From Halococcus salsus (GTDB taxonomy: Archaea > Halobacteriota > Halobacteria > Halobacteriales > Halococcaceae): a stretch of DNA of 64,000 bases. The notes under the pieces are model-generated. The model was not told where the DNA came from, did not search any database, and saw only the letters and a list, made by a program, of their open reading frames with translations. Shown piece by piece: positions 17,575 to 26,765 of this stretch. The stretch spans positions 1-64,000 of the forward strand of contig NZ_JAAAJC010000009.1 of NCBI RefSeq assembly GCF_009900715.1. The letters run 5' to 3'. The translations under genes were made by a program, and so were the position numbers. Within the stretch, counting starts at the first letter, position 1. Each line of letters starts with the position of its first letter.

Positions 17575-19725
17575 ATGAACTCGAACAGACGGCGGCTGCT
17601 CAAGATGCTCGGCCTCAGTCCTATCGCGCTCGCCGGAAGCGGGGGCGTGAACAGTGAACTCTCGTTCGTTACGCAGGCATCGGGTGCCTCAACGGGAAGC
17701 GCCAGTGCGATCAACTACGCAGACGACGTGATTTATCAGATAGTCACCGACCGGTTCAGAAACGGAGACACTTCCAACGACCCGAGTGGGGATATCTACA
17801 GCAGCGATGGGTCGGACTTGCAGAAATATCACGGTGGGGATTGGCAGGGCATCATCGAGAAGATACAGGACGGATATCTCACGGGCTTGGGTGTCACCGC
17901 CCTCTGGATATCGCCGCCGATGGAGAACATCTTTGAACCTCATCCGAACAACGGGGCGTCGTACCACGGCTTCTGGCCTCGCGACTTCAAGAAGACAAAC
18001 CCGTTCTTCGGGAGTATGTCCACGTTTGAGCGACTCGTAGATGTGGCTCATAACAACGATATCAAGATCATCATTGACTTCGTTCCAAACCATACCTCTC
18101 CAGCGAGTTCGAGCGACGCGAGCTACGTGGAGGATGGAAATCTCTACGACAATGGTTCTTATGTCGCAGCGTACAACGACGATCCGAACAGCTACTTTCA
18201 CCATAATGGTGGAACCGACTTCTCGACCTATGAAGACGGGATCTACCGGAACCTCTACGACCTCGCGGATCTCGACCACCATGAGACGTTCATCGACCAA
18301 TACCTGAAGGATGCCATCGAGCTCTGGCTTGACAAGGGGATCGACGGCATTCGTGTCGATGCAGTCAAACACATGCCCCCAAAGTGGCAGAAAACGCTGA
18401 TGGACACTATCTACGACCACGAACCAGTGTTCACCTTCGGTGAGTGGTTCCTCGGTACCGGTCAGACGAGTCAGCGATATTACGACTTTTCCAATGAGAG
18501 CGGAATGAGCTTACTGGACTTCCGCTATGGGCAGAAGATCAGGGAAGTCCTCCGTGATTGGACGGACGGCTGGGAAGGGTTCCATGATGTCATCACTGAG
18601 ACGGCCGCCTCACACGACCAAGTGAGCGATCAAGTAACTTTCGTGGACAACCACGACATGGATCGGTTCACCCTGCCTGATGGTGACCCTCGAAACACAG
18701 AGATGGCGATGGCGGTGCTGCTGACGTCTAGGGGTGTCCCAACTGTCTACTACGGTACTGAACAGTATATGACTGGAAACAGAGATCCACAAAATCGGAA
18801 GCCGATGTCGTCGTTCGACACCACTACAACGGCATACACCGTGATAGAGAAGCTAGCCACTCTTCGGCACTCTAATTCCAGTCTCGCCTACGGCGATACA
18901 CAAGAGCGGTGGATAAACAGCGATATATATATTTTTGAACGCGAGTTCGGAGACAATGTCGTCCTCGTGGCGGTCAACAGAAGCCAAGAGCAATACAACG
19001 TTAGCGGGCTCTATACGTCTCTCCCACAAGGGACGTACTCTGATGTTCTCGAGGGCACGCTTGATGGATTCAGCACGACGGTACGCAGTGACGGGTCAAT
19101 TCCCGAATTTTCATTTGGGCCACAGACTGTTTGCGTCTGGGCACACGCTGGAAACACGGCTGAGCCCACTATCGGCCATGTGGGGCCAACAATGGGGCAG
19201 GTTGGTCATCATGTGACGATAAGCGGTGAAGGATTCGGAAGCACAGGTGGTTCGGTTCAATTCGATTCGACGAACGCAACCGTCGTTTCTTGGTCTGATA
19301 CCCAAATTGTCGTAGAGGTCCCCGCCATAGCAGCCGGCAACTACAACATCACGGTCACCGATACAAACGGTACCCAAAGCTCGCCATCTGCTGATTTTGA
19401 GGTTCTTAGTGGCGACCAAGTCTCTGCCAGATTCGTGGTCAACGATGCGAACACGAACTCCGGTGAGAACGTCTACATCGTAGGGAACGTCTACGAACTA
19501 GGTAACTGGAACCCGGACTTGGCTGTTGGACCGTTTTTCAACCAAGTTGTGCACGACTATCCAACCTGGTATTACGATGTCAATCTCCCAGCTGGGACGA
19601 CCATTGAGTTCAAGTTCATCAAAAAAGACGGCAGCGGGAACGTGATTTATGAGTCAGGTACGAACCGACAATACACATCTCCAAGCGGATCGACTGCCAA
19701 CTATTCTGGAGATTGGCAAGAATGA
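17575..19725 (+). CDS. Secreted CGTase-like alpha-amylase (GH13 + IPT/TIG + CBM20)
   Basis: A 716-residue protein with Tat signal MNSNRRRLLKMLGLS. The mature part has GH13 A/B domains (DFVPNHTS, GIRVDAVKHM with nucleophile Asp, FTFGEWF with acid Glu, FVDNHDMDRF), a C domain, an IPT/TIG domain (about residues 525-610, GPTMGQVGHHVTISGEGFG) and a CBM20 starch-binding domain at the end (NVYIVGNVYELGNWN). This A-B-C-D-E order and the length are those of cyclodextrin glycosyltransferases. It would act outside the cell on starch, supplying cyclodextrins and maltodextrins to the importer. A maltogenic amylase with the same five domains is the alternative. Confidence 0.82.
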   Translation: MNSNRRRLLKMLGLSPIALAGSGGVNSELSFVTQASGASTGSASAINYADDVIYQIVTDRFRNGDTSNDPSGDIYSSDGSDLQKYHGGDWQGIIEKIQDGYLTGLGVTALWISPPMENIFEPHPNNGASYHGFWPRDFKKTNPFFGSMSTFERLVDVAHNNDIKIIIDFVPNHTSPASSSDASYVEDGNLYDNGSYVAAYNDDPNSYFHHNGGTDFSTYEDGIYRNLYDLADLDHHETFIDQYLKDAIELWLDKGIDGIRVDAVKHMPPKWQKTLMDTIYDHEPVFTFGEWFLGTGQTSQRYYDFSNESGMSLLDFRYGQKIREVLRDWTDGWEGFHDVITETAASHDQVSDQVTFVDNHDMDRFTLPDGDPRNTEMAMAVLLTSRGVPTVYYGTEQYMTGNRDPQNRKPMSSFDTTTTAYTVIEKLATLRHSNSSLAYGDTQERWINSDIYIFEREFGDNVVLVAVNRSQEQYNVSGLYTSLPQGTYSDVLEGTLDGFSTTVRSDGSIPEFSFGPQTVCVWAHAGNTAEPTIGHVGPTMGQVGHHVTISGEGFGSTGGSVQFDSTNATVVSWSDTQIVVEVPAIAAGNYNITVTDTNGTQSSPSADFEVLSGDQVSARFVVNDANTNSGENVYIVGNVYELGNWNPDLAVGPFFNQVVHDYPTWYYDVNLPAGTTIEFKFIKKDGSGNVIYESGTNRQYTSPSGSTANYSGDWQE

Positions 19726-20113
19726 AAAGATGAAACCAGCGGGCATTCCGTGCTCAATGCGTCCGTGAATTTTACTCGTCCTTTGCTCTCTAACCCCGAG
19801 TACACTTATCTCGCAGTTGCAATGAGGAAGAACATCGCCGAAAGACATTCGTTCGTCAATCAGTGGAGGATGATTACATTGAAACACACCCAAACGAGGA
19901 GAGGGCGGCTCAGCAGAACAAGCTCATCGACTCTTAGATCAGACGCTAACAAAGTAATTCCTCGCTACCTAGTCAAAGACCGAGATACGTTGCAAAGACA
20001 CGCTTAGTTGGTCGCGCCGTGTCTACTCCCGAGGTGTAGGATGTTCATGCGTCACATGAAAACCTGCTATAGCAGGTTCCGGGTTTACTCCCGTTCTGCC
20101 ATTCCCATAGGAT
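19726..20113. other. Intergenic region with an 18-bp perfect palindrome
   Basis: 388 bases between the CGTase-like gene and the acyl-CoA dehydrogenase. The perfect palindrome AACCTGCTATAGCAGGTT lies at 20061-20078, about 35 bases before the dehydrogenase start, a good place for an operator. No gene is seen. Confidence 0.5.
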
Positions 20114-21247
20114 ATGCAGTTCGAACTGACGAAGAGCCAGCAAGCACTTCGAAACGATGTCCGGGAGTTTGTCGAGCGCGAAATCAAACCTCAAGCGATC
20201 GAACTCGACCGACAGGAAACATATCCCACTGAGATCTTAGACGAACTCGGTGAGCGCCGTCTCACCGGGATCACTCTCCCGGAAGAATATGGCGGTCGTG
20301 GAGAGGGGCTCCTCGAACTCGCCTTGATGACTGAAGAGCTCTCGGCGGGGCTCATGTCCGTCGCGAGTAGCATCGGGCTTCACATCGGCGTTGCAACTGT
20401 CGTCGAGCGATTCGGAACCGACGAACAATGCGAGATGTTTCTACCGGAGATGGCGAGCTTCGATACCGTGGGGGCGCTCGGCTTCAGCGAAGCCAATGCC
20501 GGGAGCAACAAACTTGAAATGGAAACCACTGCGGAACGAAGCGGTGACGAGTGGATTCTCAACGGCCACAAACAGTGGGTGACGAACTTCCTCGACGCCG
20601 ATTATGTGCTCACATACGCGAAGACTGGGTCTGAGGAGGACGCACCACACAATATCAGTGCGTTTCTCGTTCCAACCACTGAATTCGAAGTCGAAGAAGT
20701 CTGGGAGACGCTTGGTGCGAACAGTGTCAAATCGCCGCGTGTCACGCTCACTGATGTCCGTGTTCCTGACGATCAGCTCATCGGCGATGAAGGCGAGGGC
20801 TACGTGCAGCGTCAAGAGACCCACACCGGTGTCAATGTCCCTGCTCGCGGTGTCGGCATCGCTCGTGCCGCGCTGGAGGACACTGTTTCGTACACTAGCG
20901 ACCGCGAACAGTACGGGCAGCATATCAGCGATTTCCAAGGCGTGAGGTGGGAGATCGGCGAGATGGCCGAACGTGTCGATACAGCTCGACTCCTCACACT
21001 TCGGGCCGCTGACCGCGCCGACCGAGGCTATGATGTAACTCGAGAGTTTGCCATGGCGAAAATCAATGCCACCCAAGCAGCGGTCGATAACGCGAACAAA
21101 GCGGTTCAACTCCACGGGGGTCTTGGATACACGACTAACCAGCACGTCGAACGCTATCTCCGGGATGCAAAGCTCCTGACCATCGCAGGCGGCCCCAACG
21201 AAGGGCACAAAGATACGCTCGCGAATGCGGTCTTCGAGGAGGCGTGA
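20114..21247 (+). CDS. Acyl-CoA dehydrogenase family protein
   Basis: A 377-residue flavoprotein: alpha-helical N domain, beta middle domain (GALGFSEANAGSN, WILNGHKQWVTN for FAD binding) and C-terminal helical domain (DREQYGQHISDFQGV, HGGLGYTTNQHVERYLRDAK). It would oxidise an acyl-CoA at the alpha-beta bond, passing electrons to ETF. The usual catalytic glutamate in the IYEGT motif near the C terminus is replaced (IAGGPNEG), as in family members that use a glutamate elsewhere. A four-residue-spaced tautomerase gene follows, suggesting one small catabolic operon. Confidence 0.85.
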   Translation: MQFELTKSQQALRNDVREFVEREIKPQAIELDRQETYPTEILDELGERRLTGITLPEEYGGRGEGLLELALMTEELSAGLMSVASSIGLHIGVATVVERFGTDEQCEMFLPEMASFDTVGALGFSEANAGSNKLEMETTAERSGDEWILNGHKQWVTNFLDADYVLTYAKTGSEEDAPHNISAFLVPTTEFEVEEVWETLGANSVKSPRVTLTDVRVPDDQLIGDEGEGYVQRQETHTGVNVPARGVGIARAALEDTVSYTSDREQYGQHISDFQGVRWEIGEMAERVDTARLLTLRAADRADRGYDVTREFAMAKINATQAAVDNANKAVQLHGGLGYTTNQHVERYLRDAKLLTIAGGPNEGHKDTLANAVFEEA

Positions 21248-21252
21248 GTTTC

Positions 21253-21624
21253 ATGCCGTTAGTGAGGATCTCAGTCCTTCAGAATAAGTCCGATGCCTAT
21301 CGCGAAGCGGTCGCAGATAGTGTCAACGAGGCAGTTATTGACACGCTCGATTTCCCTCCGAACGACCGCTATCAACTCGTGCAGGGAATCGCTTCACGGG
21401 ACTTCGAGCTACAGGAGAGAGAGGGTGATCGGGCCGTACTCGAGTTGACGATGCGTGCTGGCCAAGCCCAAGAGGACAAAGAAGCATTTTACGCGCGTGC
21501 AGCAGAACTACTGAAACAAGATCCGGGCATCCCGTCGGAGAATCTAATGATAGTCATTACTGAGAACGGCGAAGAGGACTGGTCGTTTCGAGATGGGATT
21601 GCTCAGTTCATCGCCAGCCGCTGA
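21253..21624 (+). CDS. Tautomerase family protein (MIF/4-oxalocrotonate type)
   Basis: Starting at ATG 21253 the protein (123 residues) begins MPLVRISVL, placing proline directly after the initiator Met; this Pro-1 is the catalytic base of the superfamily. An upstream ATG at 21244 would hide the proline, so the internal start is preferred. About twice the length of 4-OT, it matches the fused, single-chain tautomerase type. It is five bases from the acyl-CoA dehydrogenase stop. Confidence 0.75.
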   Translation: MPLVRISVLQNKSDAYREAVADSVNEAVIDTLDFPPNDRYQLVQGIASRDFELQEREGDRAVLELTMRAGQAQEDKEAFYARAAELLKQDPGIPSENLMIVITENGEEDWSFRDGIAQFIASR

Positions 21625-21642
21625 GCGAGGGTCGTACTATCA

Positions 21643-22359
21643 ATGACGAGTTCCGACCGATTCGACGATGGACTCTTCGTATCGATCGACCTGTGGTATC
21701 CCGATTGCTGGGAGATAGCGGTCACGGAGCGAATTGACGTCGGGTTGCTCGGGTACGGCATCTACATGACGGGTGAGGAAGTTGCCACGCTCTTCTCGAT
21801 GTATGCGAACGACCAAGCAACGATTGCAGACGGTGTCGAGGCTGTTGCGGAGTCTAAGCACGTTCACTCGGTCTCAGAGATTGCATCGGGGTTTCGGCGA
21901 ACGACTGTTCCGAAACCGGGGAACGCAATACGAGAGTTGCTCGTCATTCACGATGGAAACAAACAGATCAGCCAACCACTGACGTCCAAGGGATTCGTCT
22001 GTACCGGTCCGATCGACATTCGAGATGGACGCGAGTACTGGAAGCTTGTTACTAACCACAGTCGAAACGAGGTTCGAGAGCAGTTCGAAATTCTCCGTGA
22101 AGAGATGAACGCGGAGATCAACATTCGGAGCATGACGCAAGCGAGTGGTCAAAATGCGGTGACGACACTGCCGATAGATCGGCTGACGAAACGACAATTA
22201 GAGGTGTTTCAACTAGCTCGCGAGAACGGTTACTATGGATACCCGAAAGAAACGTCGGCTGGCGAGTTAGCCGCTGAATTGTCTATCACTACATCGACGT
22301 TGCACGAACACTTGCACAAAATTGAGGCGATTCTTCTCGGTGACACAAAAATCGGGTGA
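21643..22359 (+). CDS. Bat-like HTH-10 transcriptional regulator
   Basis: A 238-residue protein. The C terminus (about 175-238) has the haloarchaeal HTH_10 domain: LTKRQLEVFQLARENGYYGYPKE written in two parts as LTKRQLEVFQLARENGYY then GYPKETSAGELAAEL. The N-terminal 160 residues form a GAF/BAT-like sensing region of unknown ligand. It lies 18 bases after the tautomerase gene and may regulate that small operon. Confidence 0.78.
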   Translation: MTSSDRFDDGLFVSIDLWYPDCWEIAVTERIDVGLLGYGIYMTGEEVATLFSMYANDQATIADGVEAVAESKHVHSVSEIASGFRRTTVPKPGNAIRELLVIHDGNKQISQPLTSKGFVCTGPIDIRDGREYWKLVTNHSRNEVREQFEILREEMNAEINIRSMTQASGQNAVTTLPIDRLTKRQLEVFQLARENGYYGYPKETSAGELAAELSITTSTLHEHLHKIEAILLGDTKIG

Positions 22360-22415
22360 GGCAAAGTAATCAAGCTGTATCACCACCCCATCCTATAGCC
22401 TGACGCCAAACAACG

Positions 22416-22453
22416 ACCTCCTGTCAGTAACATAGTGGTAGCTGACAGGAGGT
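22416..22453 (+). terminator. Perfect 12-bp hairpin downstream of the Bat-like regulator
   Basis: ACCTCCTGTCAG at 22416-22427 and CTGACAGGAGGT at 22442-22453 pair perfectly around a 14-base loop. It starts 57 bases after the regulator stop. It could end transcription or shape the mRNA 3' end; no T-run follows, so an intrinsic terminator is not certain. Confidence 0.45.
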
Positions 22454-22574
22454 GGCCGAACTTCTAAATCTGCAGTTCATGGATTCTTTCTGCTGAGCAT
22501 GGACAAAGTGTCTCATTCTTAGAATGCGACTGTCGCTATCGATGTTGGAATCGAACGAGGTGTTCCAACGGAAA

Positions 22575-22597
22575 TGTCAAAATGGTACCCCTTTCTG
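22575..22597. repeat. Dispersed AAAAGGTACTCCTTT-type motif, copy 3 (variant)
   Basis: TGTCAAAATGGTACCCCTTT is a diverged copy with one base lost in the TGTCC part and changes in the centre. Confidence 0.35.
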
Positions 22598-23061
22598 AAG
22601 CTGGTGGTTGAGAGCATCTTTGATCAATCCCTTAATCGACACTCCTCCTCACCTCAATTTAGTTCTCAACTGGGGAGGACCACACATCATAGTCTAGAAA
22701 CTAACCGACATCTGCAAACATCTCCAGTGCTATGCCCGAACATCGTGACTGTCTACCACCGCTGTCTCTTCTGTCAACAAACTTTGAGATCGGCACTAAG
22801 GGCTACAAACCCCTAAAAAAGCATATCAGACGCGAGCATGCCGAAGAAAAGCAGAGAATTCCTCTTGCATAATGCACCCATGCTCTACATTCACGTCGAA
22901 CAACGTGAGGATCACTAAACTATTTGGGAAGTTGAATAACGCTCCGAATTCTACTGCTTGATATCGGATCCATGCAAATCAGCCGGAATCAACTCCGAAA
23001 ACGAGATTCTCTTCCCCTTAGTCTACATACTCTTTCGGTAACTTCTATCGATTCAGCCTGC

Positions 23062-23214
23062 TCACTCAGTGCTTAGGTCGTACTTGGCGATTTCGGCCGA
23101 CCCGCACGCTGGACACGGTTCATCCAGTGCCTCAACCATCGTACCGCAGTGGCGACACTCAAACACGGGCTGATCGCTTGACTGATTCAGGAGTTCGGTC
23201 ACTGTCTTGAGCAT
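23062..23214 (-). CDS. Small rubrerythrin-like zinc-ribbon protein
   Basis: Starting at MLKTVTELLNQ the protein has 50 residues: an N-terminal helix then CRHCG and CPACG, two CxxC knuckles typical of the C-terminal ribbon of rubrerythrins. Such one-domain proteins are frequent in haloarchaea and of unknown function. A longer frame from 23268 is possible but the shorter start gives the usual family length. Confidence 0.65.
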   Translation of the reverse strand: MLKTVTELLNQSSDQPVFECRHCGTMVEALDEPCPACGSAEIAKYDLSTE

Positions 23215-23377
23215 AGGAAGGGTGAAAGAGCGTGTGACGCGCTCTGAGTTCAGGACCAGTGTCAACACTGGCCTTTATCGAATCGTATCCGGTTAGACTC
23301 GTATAGTCGTTTCCAAACCAGTCTAAACGAGAACTCAATCACGATGCTCGCGGGATCGGTGCCCAACTGAACAGCAC

Positions 23378-23818
23378 TCAGTCGTCGGCCGGGGTGATGT
23401 GGACATCGTCGTCGACATAGTAGATATATTCTCGCTGGAAGAGCACCTCCAGTGCGTATTTTGCGTCCCCCTCTGTGAAATCCTCGTCCTCCAGGAGGGT
23501 GGCTGTAGCCTCATCCTTCGTGTAATCCGCCCTCGAACCCCACCTTCGTCGCCACCATCCTCGTCGTTAGATTTGGTCTCGTCTTCAACCGCTGCAGCAA
23601 GGATATCGTCGACAATGGCGAGCGCATCGAGCATCCGAGCCATGAGGTCGAGATAGTGGTCGGTCTGTGCGACCAACACGATTGTGTCGATGGCGTTGCC
23701 ACGAAGCCACGCCCGGACCTACTCGTCGCTCCAGAGGCCCTCCTCGAAGAGGGCCTGGCGGCCCTCGATATCGCTGCGAAGTGCCTGGGCGAGCCAGGTG
23801 GCGTGGTCGAGATAGAGA
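23378..23818 (-). pseudogene. Degenerate haloarchaeal hypothetical gene
   Basis: Coding traces switch frame: HATWLAQALRSDI, then after a TAG AIDTIVLVAQTDHYLDLMAR and LDALAIVDDILAAA, and in another frame FTEGDAKYALEVLFQREYIY ending VHITPADD. This is a frameshifted and nonsense-mutated relic of a protein I cannot name. Its first part matches the relic at 1-95, and the DNA upstream of both is alike, including the repeat motif. Copies thus stand at both ends of the first 24 kb. Confidence 0.65.
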
Positions 23819-23863
23819 CCAATATTTCAATACTCATAGAGATGCTTATGTCGATTACTCTAC

Positions 23864-23886
23864 TGTCCAAAAGGTACTCCTTTCAG
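23864..23886. repeat. Dispersed AAAAGGTACTCCTTT-type motif, copy 4
   Basis: TGTCCAAAAGGTACTCCTTT followed by CAGA. It lies about 45-70 bases upstream of the minus-strand relic, as in the copy at 137-159. Confidence 0.55.
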
Positions 23887-24047
23887 ACATCACAGTTCTC
23901 TGATTACAGAACGATAACGGCCTATGCAAGGTCAGCGCGAGATTCTATCCCATATTTAACAAAATACTTGATATCAAAAGTTAAACCTATGCCTGTCAAT
24001 TGACAGTTGTCAGAAATCTCAAATTCCTGCTAGGACAATTTGACTCG

Positions 24048-25025
24048 TTACTCGTGTCCTGCAACCGGGAGCGGTTCGTAGGGTTCTTCCAAGTATTCGA
24101 GATCCGAATCGGACAGATCGATTTCTAAGGCTTCGACGGCATCCTCCAAATGCTCAACACTGGTTATCCCAACGATAGGCGCATCGACAGCATCCTGATG
24201 AAGCATCCACGCTAACGAAACCTGCGCTATCGTGATCCCTTTTTCTTTAGCGATTTCATTGACGTGATCGTTAACACCCGGGCCACCGCCCATACGGTAC
24301 TCCTCATGCCAGTCAGTCAGTCAGTCCCTCACCACGGGTGGTCGTTGTCATCTCCTCGTGTGGCCGGGTGAGATACCCCTGAACGAGTGGACTCCAGGGA
24401 ATTACACCGATTCGCTCTCGCTCACAGAACGGCAGCATTTCGCGTTCCTCCTCGCGATAGACCAAGTTGTAGTGGTCTTGCATCGTCGCGAATCGTTCGA
24501 GATTTAATCGATCACTCGTATGCAGCGCCTCAGCGAACTGATGGGCCCACATCGAAGACGCCCCGAGATATCGAATCTGGTTGCGCCGCACTGCGTCGTC
24601 AAGCGCGCGCAGCGTCTGTTCGATCGGCGTGTCGTAGTCCCAGCGGTGGATCTGGTAGAGGTCAATCGTTTCCATTCCAAGCCGATCCAAGGAATTCGCC
24701 AGTTCCTGCTCAATAGTCTTGCGTGACAAGCCGGTGGCATTTGGATGGGACTCTTCCTCTGGAGGGAAGAAGACCTTCGTCGCAACGACTTGCTAGTCAC
24801 GATTGTAGTCCGCAAGCACGTCCTCAAAGATCTCTTCCGATTCGCCGTGTGAATAGGTGTTTGCGGTATCGAAGAATTTGATCTCAAGGTCGAGCATTTG
24901 TTCAATTATTCTCTGCTTTTGTCCACATCAAGTGTCCAGTCACTCTATCCTGTCCCAAAGCTCATACAGCCAAGGCAGATACGACTGACCTCCATCCCGG
25001 TTGGGCCGAGCGTTGTGTATTCCAT
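24048..25025 (-). pseudogene. Aldo/keto reductase pseudogene
   Basis: Pieces of one aldo/keto reductase run on minus from MEYTTLGPTGMEVSRICLGC (start 25025) through FFDTANTYSHGESEE, SLDRLGMETIDLYQIHRWD and IPWSPLVQGYLTRP to GITSVEHLEDAVEALEIDLS. They are separated by in-frame stops (GTG-stop-SDW; NRD-stop-QVVATKV), a missing base early on and a frameshift near 24300. The active-site region is present but the gene cannot make a full enzyme. Several independent lesions show long neglect. Confidence 0.88.
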
Positions 25026-25319
25026 GATCGCAACCACTGAGAGAAACGGTACTGCTTCACTTGGCTCTGATGCTATACAGAAAGCAATACTAAACCACTC
25101 CAATGAATTGAACGTAGCAGTAAGGAGGTAATAGTCAAATTGAGATGCTGTCGGTCAGAAGTACGTGAACAACCGCCATCAAAAACTCTTAGACGGCCAT
25201 GCATGAATTCGGTTCCCGTTGACGAACTCGCTCTGACTCATACGGTTTACCCGCGAGCGCGTCTACTCTGACCGACATCGCTTGTCGAGGATTTGATCCC
25301 AGCAGGTAAACGTCATCTA
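25026..25319. other. Intergenic region, nothing seen
   Basis: Between the reductase pseudogene and the GH4 gene stop; no gene, repeat or RNA is supported. Confidence 0.35.
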
Positions 25320-26627
25320 TCAGTGTAGGTCCGGCAGGTACGCCTCGTTGGCCGCAAGCAAGTCCTCGGTCATGCTATCGATCTCATCCAGTGAAAGGCA
25401 AGCGGCGGTCAGTGGGTCGTGTTTGACAGCTTGTTTGATCATCTCCCGGTCGTTCTTGAGCACGCCATCGATAACAAGGCGATGTACCGTAGTGTGCTGT
25501 TGACAGAACCCTTCGACTTGCGGTGGAAGCGCTCCGACCGAACACGGTCTGAGACCCGTCCCATCGACGAGCGTCGGGACTTCCACACAGGCCTCGATCG
25601 GGAGGCTCATAATAGATTCATGCTCGTTCGAGACGTTCAGGTTGAGTCGCCTCGGTGTATCGGTTTCGATGGAATGGATGAGTCGGGCGGCGTACTCCTC
25701 CGAGCGTTCAGCGCCAACGCTCGCAAGGTCGACGTCGATGTCGGGGTCATCCCGTTCGTCTGAGCGTTCCGTCCATCCATCGAGGTACGTCCCGGTCGCC
25801 ATTCGTTCGGCGTAGTCAGTCCCTTCCATGGCATCGATTGTCTCTTGATCCGTCCGGAAGTAGGGGACGTATTCCGACATGTGATGGGAGGATTCGGTCG
25901 GGAAGTAGCCGAAATGTTTCATCATCTCGAAGCGAACCGTGTCGCGTTCGTAGACCTCGGTATCGGTCATTGCCTCGCGGAGCGCCGGGTAGACTGATTC
26001 CCCGTCGTGAGTGGCTTCGAGAAACCATGCGACGTGATTGATACCGGCGACCCAGTAGCGTAACTCCTCCTCCGGAACGTCGATATAGGAGGCGATTGCT
26101 TCAGCAGTGTGAGGAACACTGTGACACAGCCCGACAGTTTCGATATCGGCTGCCTCAAAGAGTGTTCCACAAAGGATCGACATCGGGTTGGTGTAGTTCA
26201 TGAACAGCGCGTCTGGACAGTAGGCTTCAATGTCAGCAGCGATATCAAGGAGGGGTTCGACGGTCCGGAGTCCACGGAAGATTCCACCAGGTCCGATCGT
26301 ATCACCAATGGCCTGTGGAACACCATACGACCGTGGTATTTCGATCTCGTTCTCGAACGGTTCGGTTCCGCCTACGTTGATCATGTTGAGGACGTAAGAC
26401 GCGCCTTCGAGGGCTTCAGCACGGTCGGTCGTTGATTCAATCTTCGCATCGAGGCCCTCGTTATCGACAATCGCCTCTGCGACCTTTGTCGTCTGCTCGA
26501 GACGGTGTTTGTCGATATCCATCAGCGAGATCGTGCTCCCGGCCAGCTCATCAAACGAAAGGATGTCGCCGATGAGATTCGTCGAGAACACCATGCTCCC
26601 AGCTCCGATGAACGTGATCTTCGTCAT
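25320..26627 (-). CDS. GH4 glycosidase (alpha-glucosidase/alpha-galactosidase type)
   Basis: A 435-residue family 4 glycosidase. The N-terminal Rossmann fold starts GAGSMVF for NAD binding; NYTNPMSILC, GLCHSVPHTAEA and GINHVAWFLE supply substrate and Mn2+ ligands (Asn, Cys, His). Family knowledge: GH4 enzymes oxidise C3 of the sugar transiently with NAD+, then eliminate the glycoside bond. Whether the substrate is glucoside or galactoside cannot be told. It opens a locus with an ABC importer and keto-sugar enzymes, so a 3-keto mechanism theme runs through the cluster. Confidence 0.85.
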   Translation of the reverse strand: MTKITFIGAGSMVFSTNLIGDILSFDELAGSTISLMDIDKHRLEQTTKVAEAIVDNEGLDAKIESTTDRAEALEGASYVLNMINVGGTEPFENEIEIPRSYGVPQAIGDTIGPGGIFRGLRTVEPLLDIAADIEAYCPDALFMNYTNPMSILCGTLFEAADIETVGLCHSVPHTAEAIASYIDVPEEELRYWVAGINHVAWFLEATHDGESVYPALREAMTDTEVYERDTVRFEMMKHFGYFPTESSHHMSEYVPYFRTDQETIDAMEGTDYAERMATGTYLDGWTERSDERDDPDIDVDLASVGAERSEEYAARLIHSIETDTPRRLNLNVSNEHESIMSLPIEACVEVPTLVDGTGLRPCSVGALPPQVEGFCQQHTTVHRLVIDGVLKNDREMIKQAVKHDPLTAACLSLDEIDSMTEDLLAANEAYLPDLH

Positions 26628-26765
26628 TCTTCAAAGCGTCATCCCGAACTGGTATAACTATTTTGCATTATCAACCGAAGCTAGCGATTAGTGTGATGAG
26701 CGGGTCGTATCAGGCCGCCGTGCCGACCACGTCATTTATCAGCTATCTCATTAATCCACCACGTG

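Larger units (their letters stand above)
22360..23061. other. 700-bp region without a supported gene
   Basis: Holds a strong hairpin (22416-22453) and one copy of the AAAAGGTACTCCTTT-type motif (22575-22597). A CLFC-containing stretch near 22770 resembles a degraded zinc-finger gene but is not open far enough to call. Base composition is lower in GC than the flanking genes. Confidence 0.4.
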
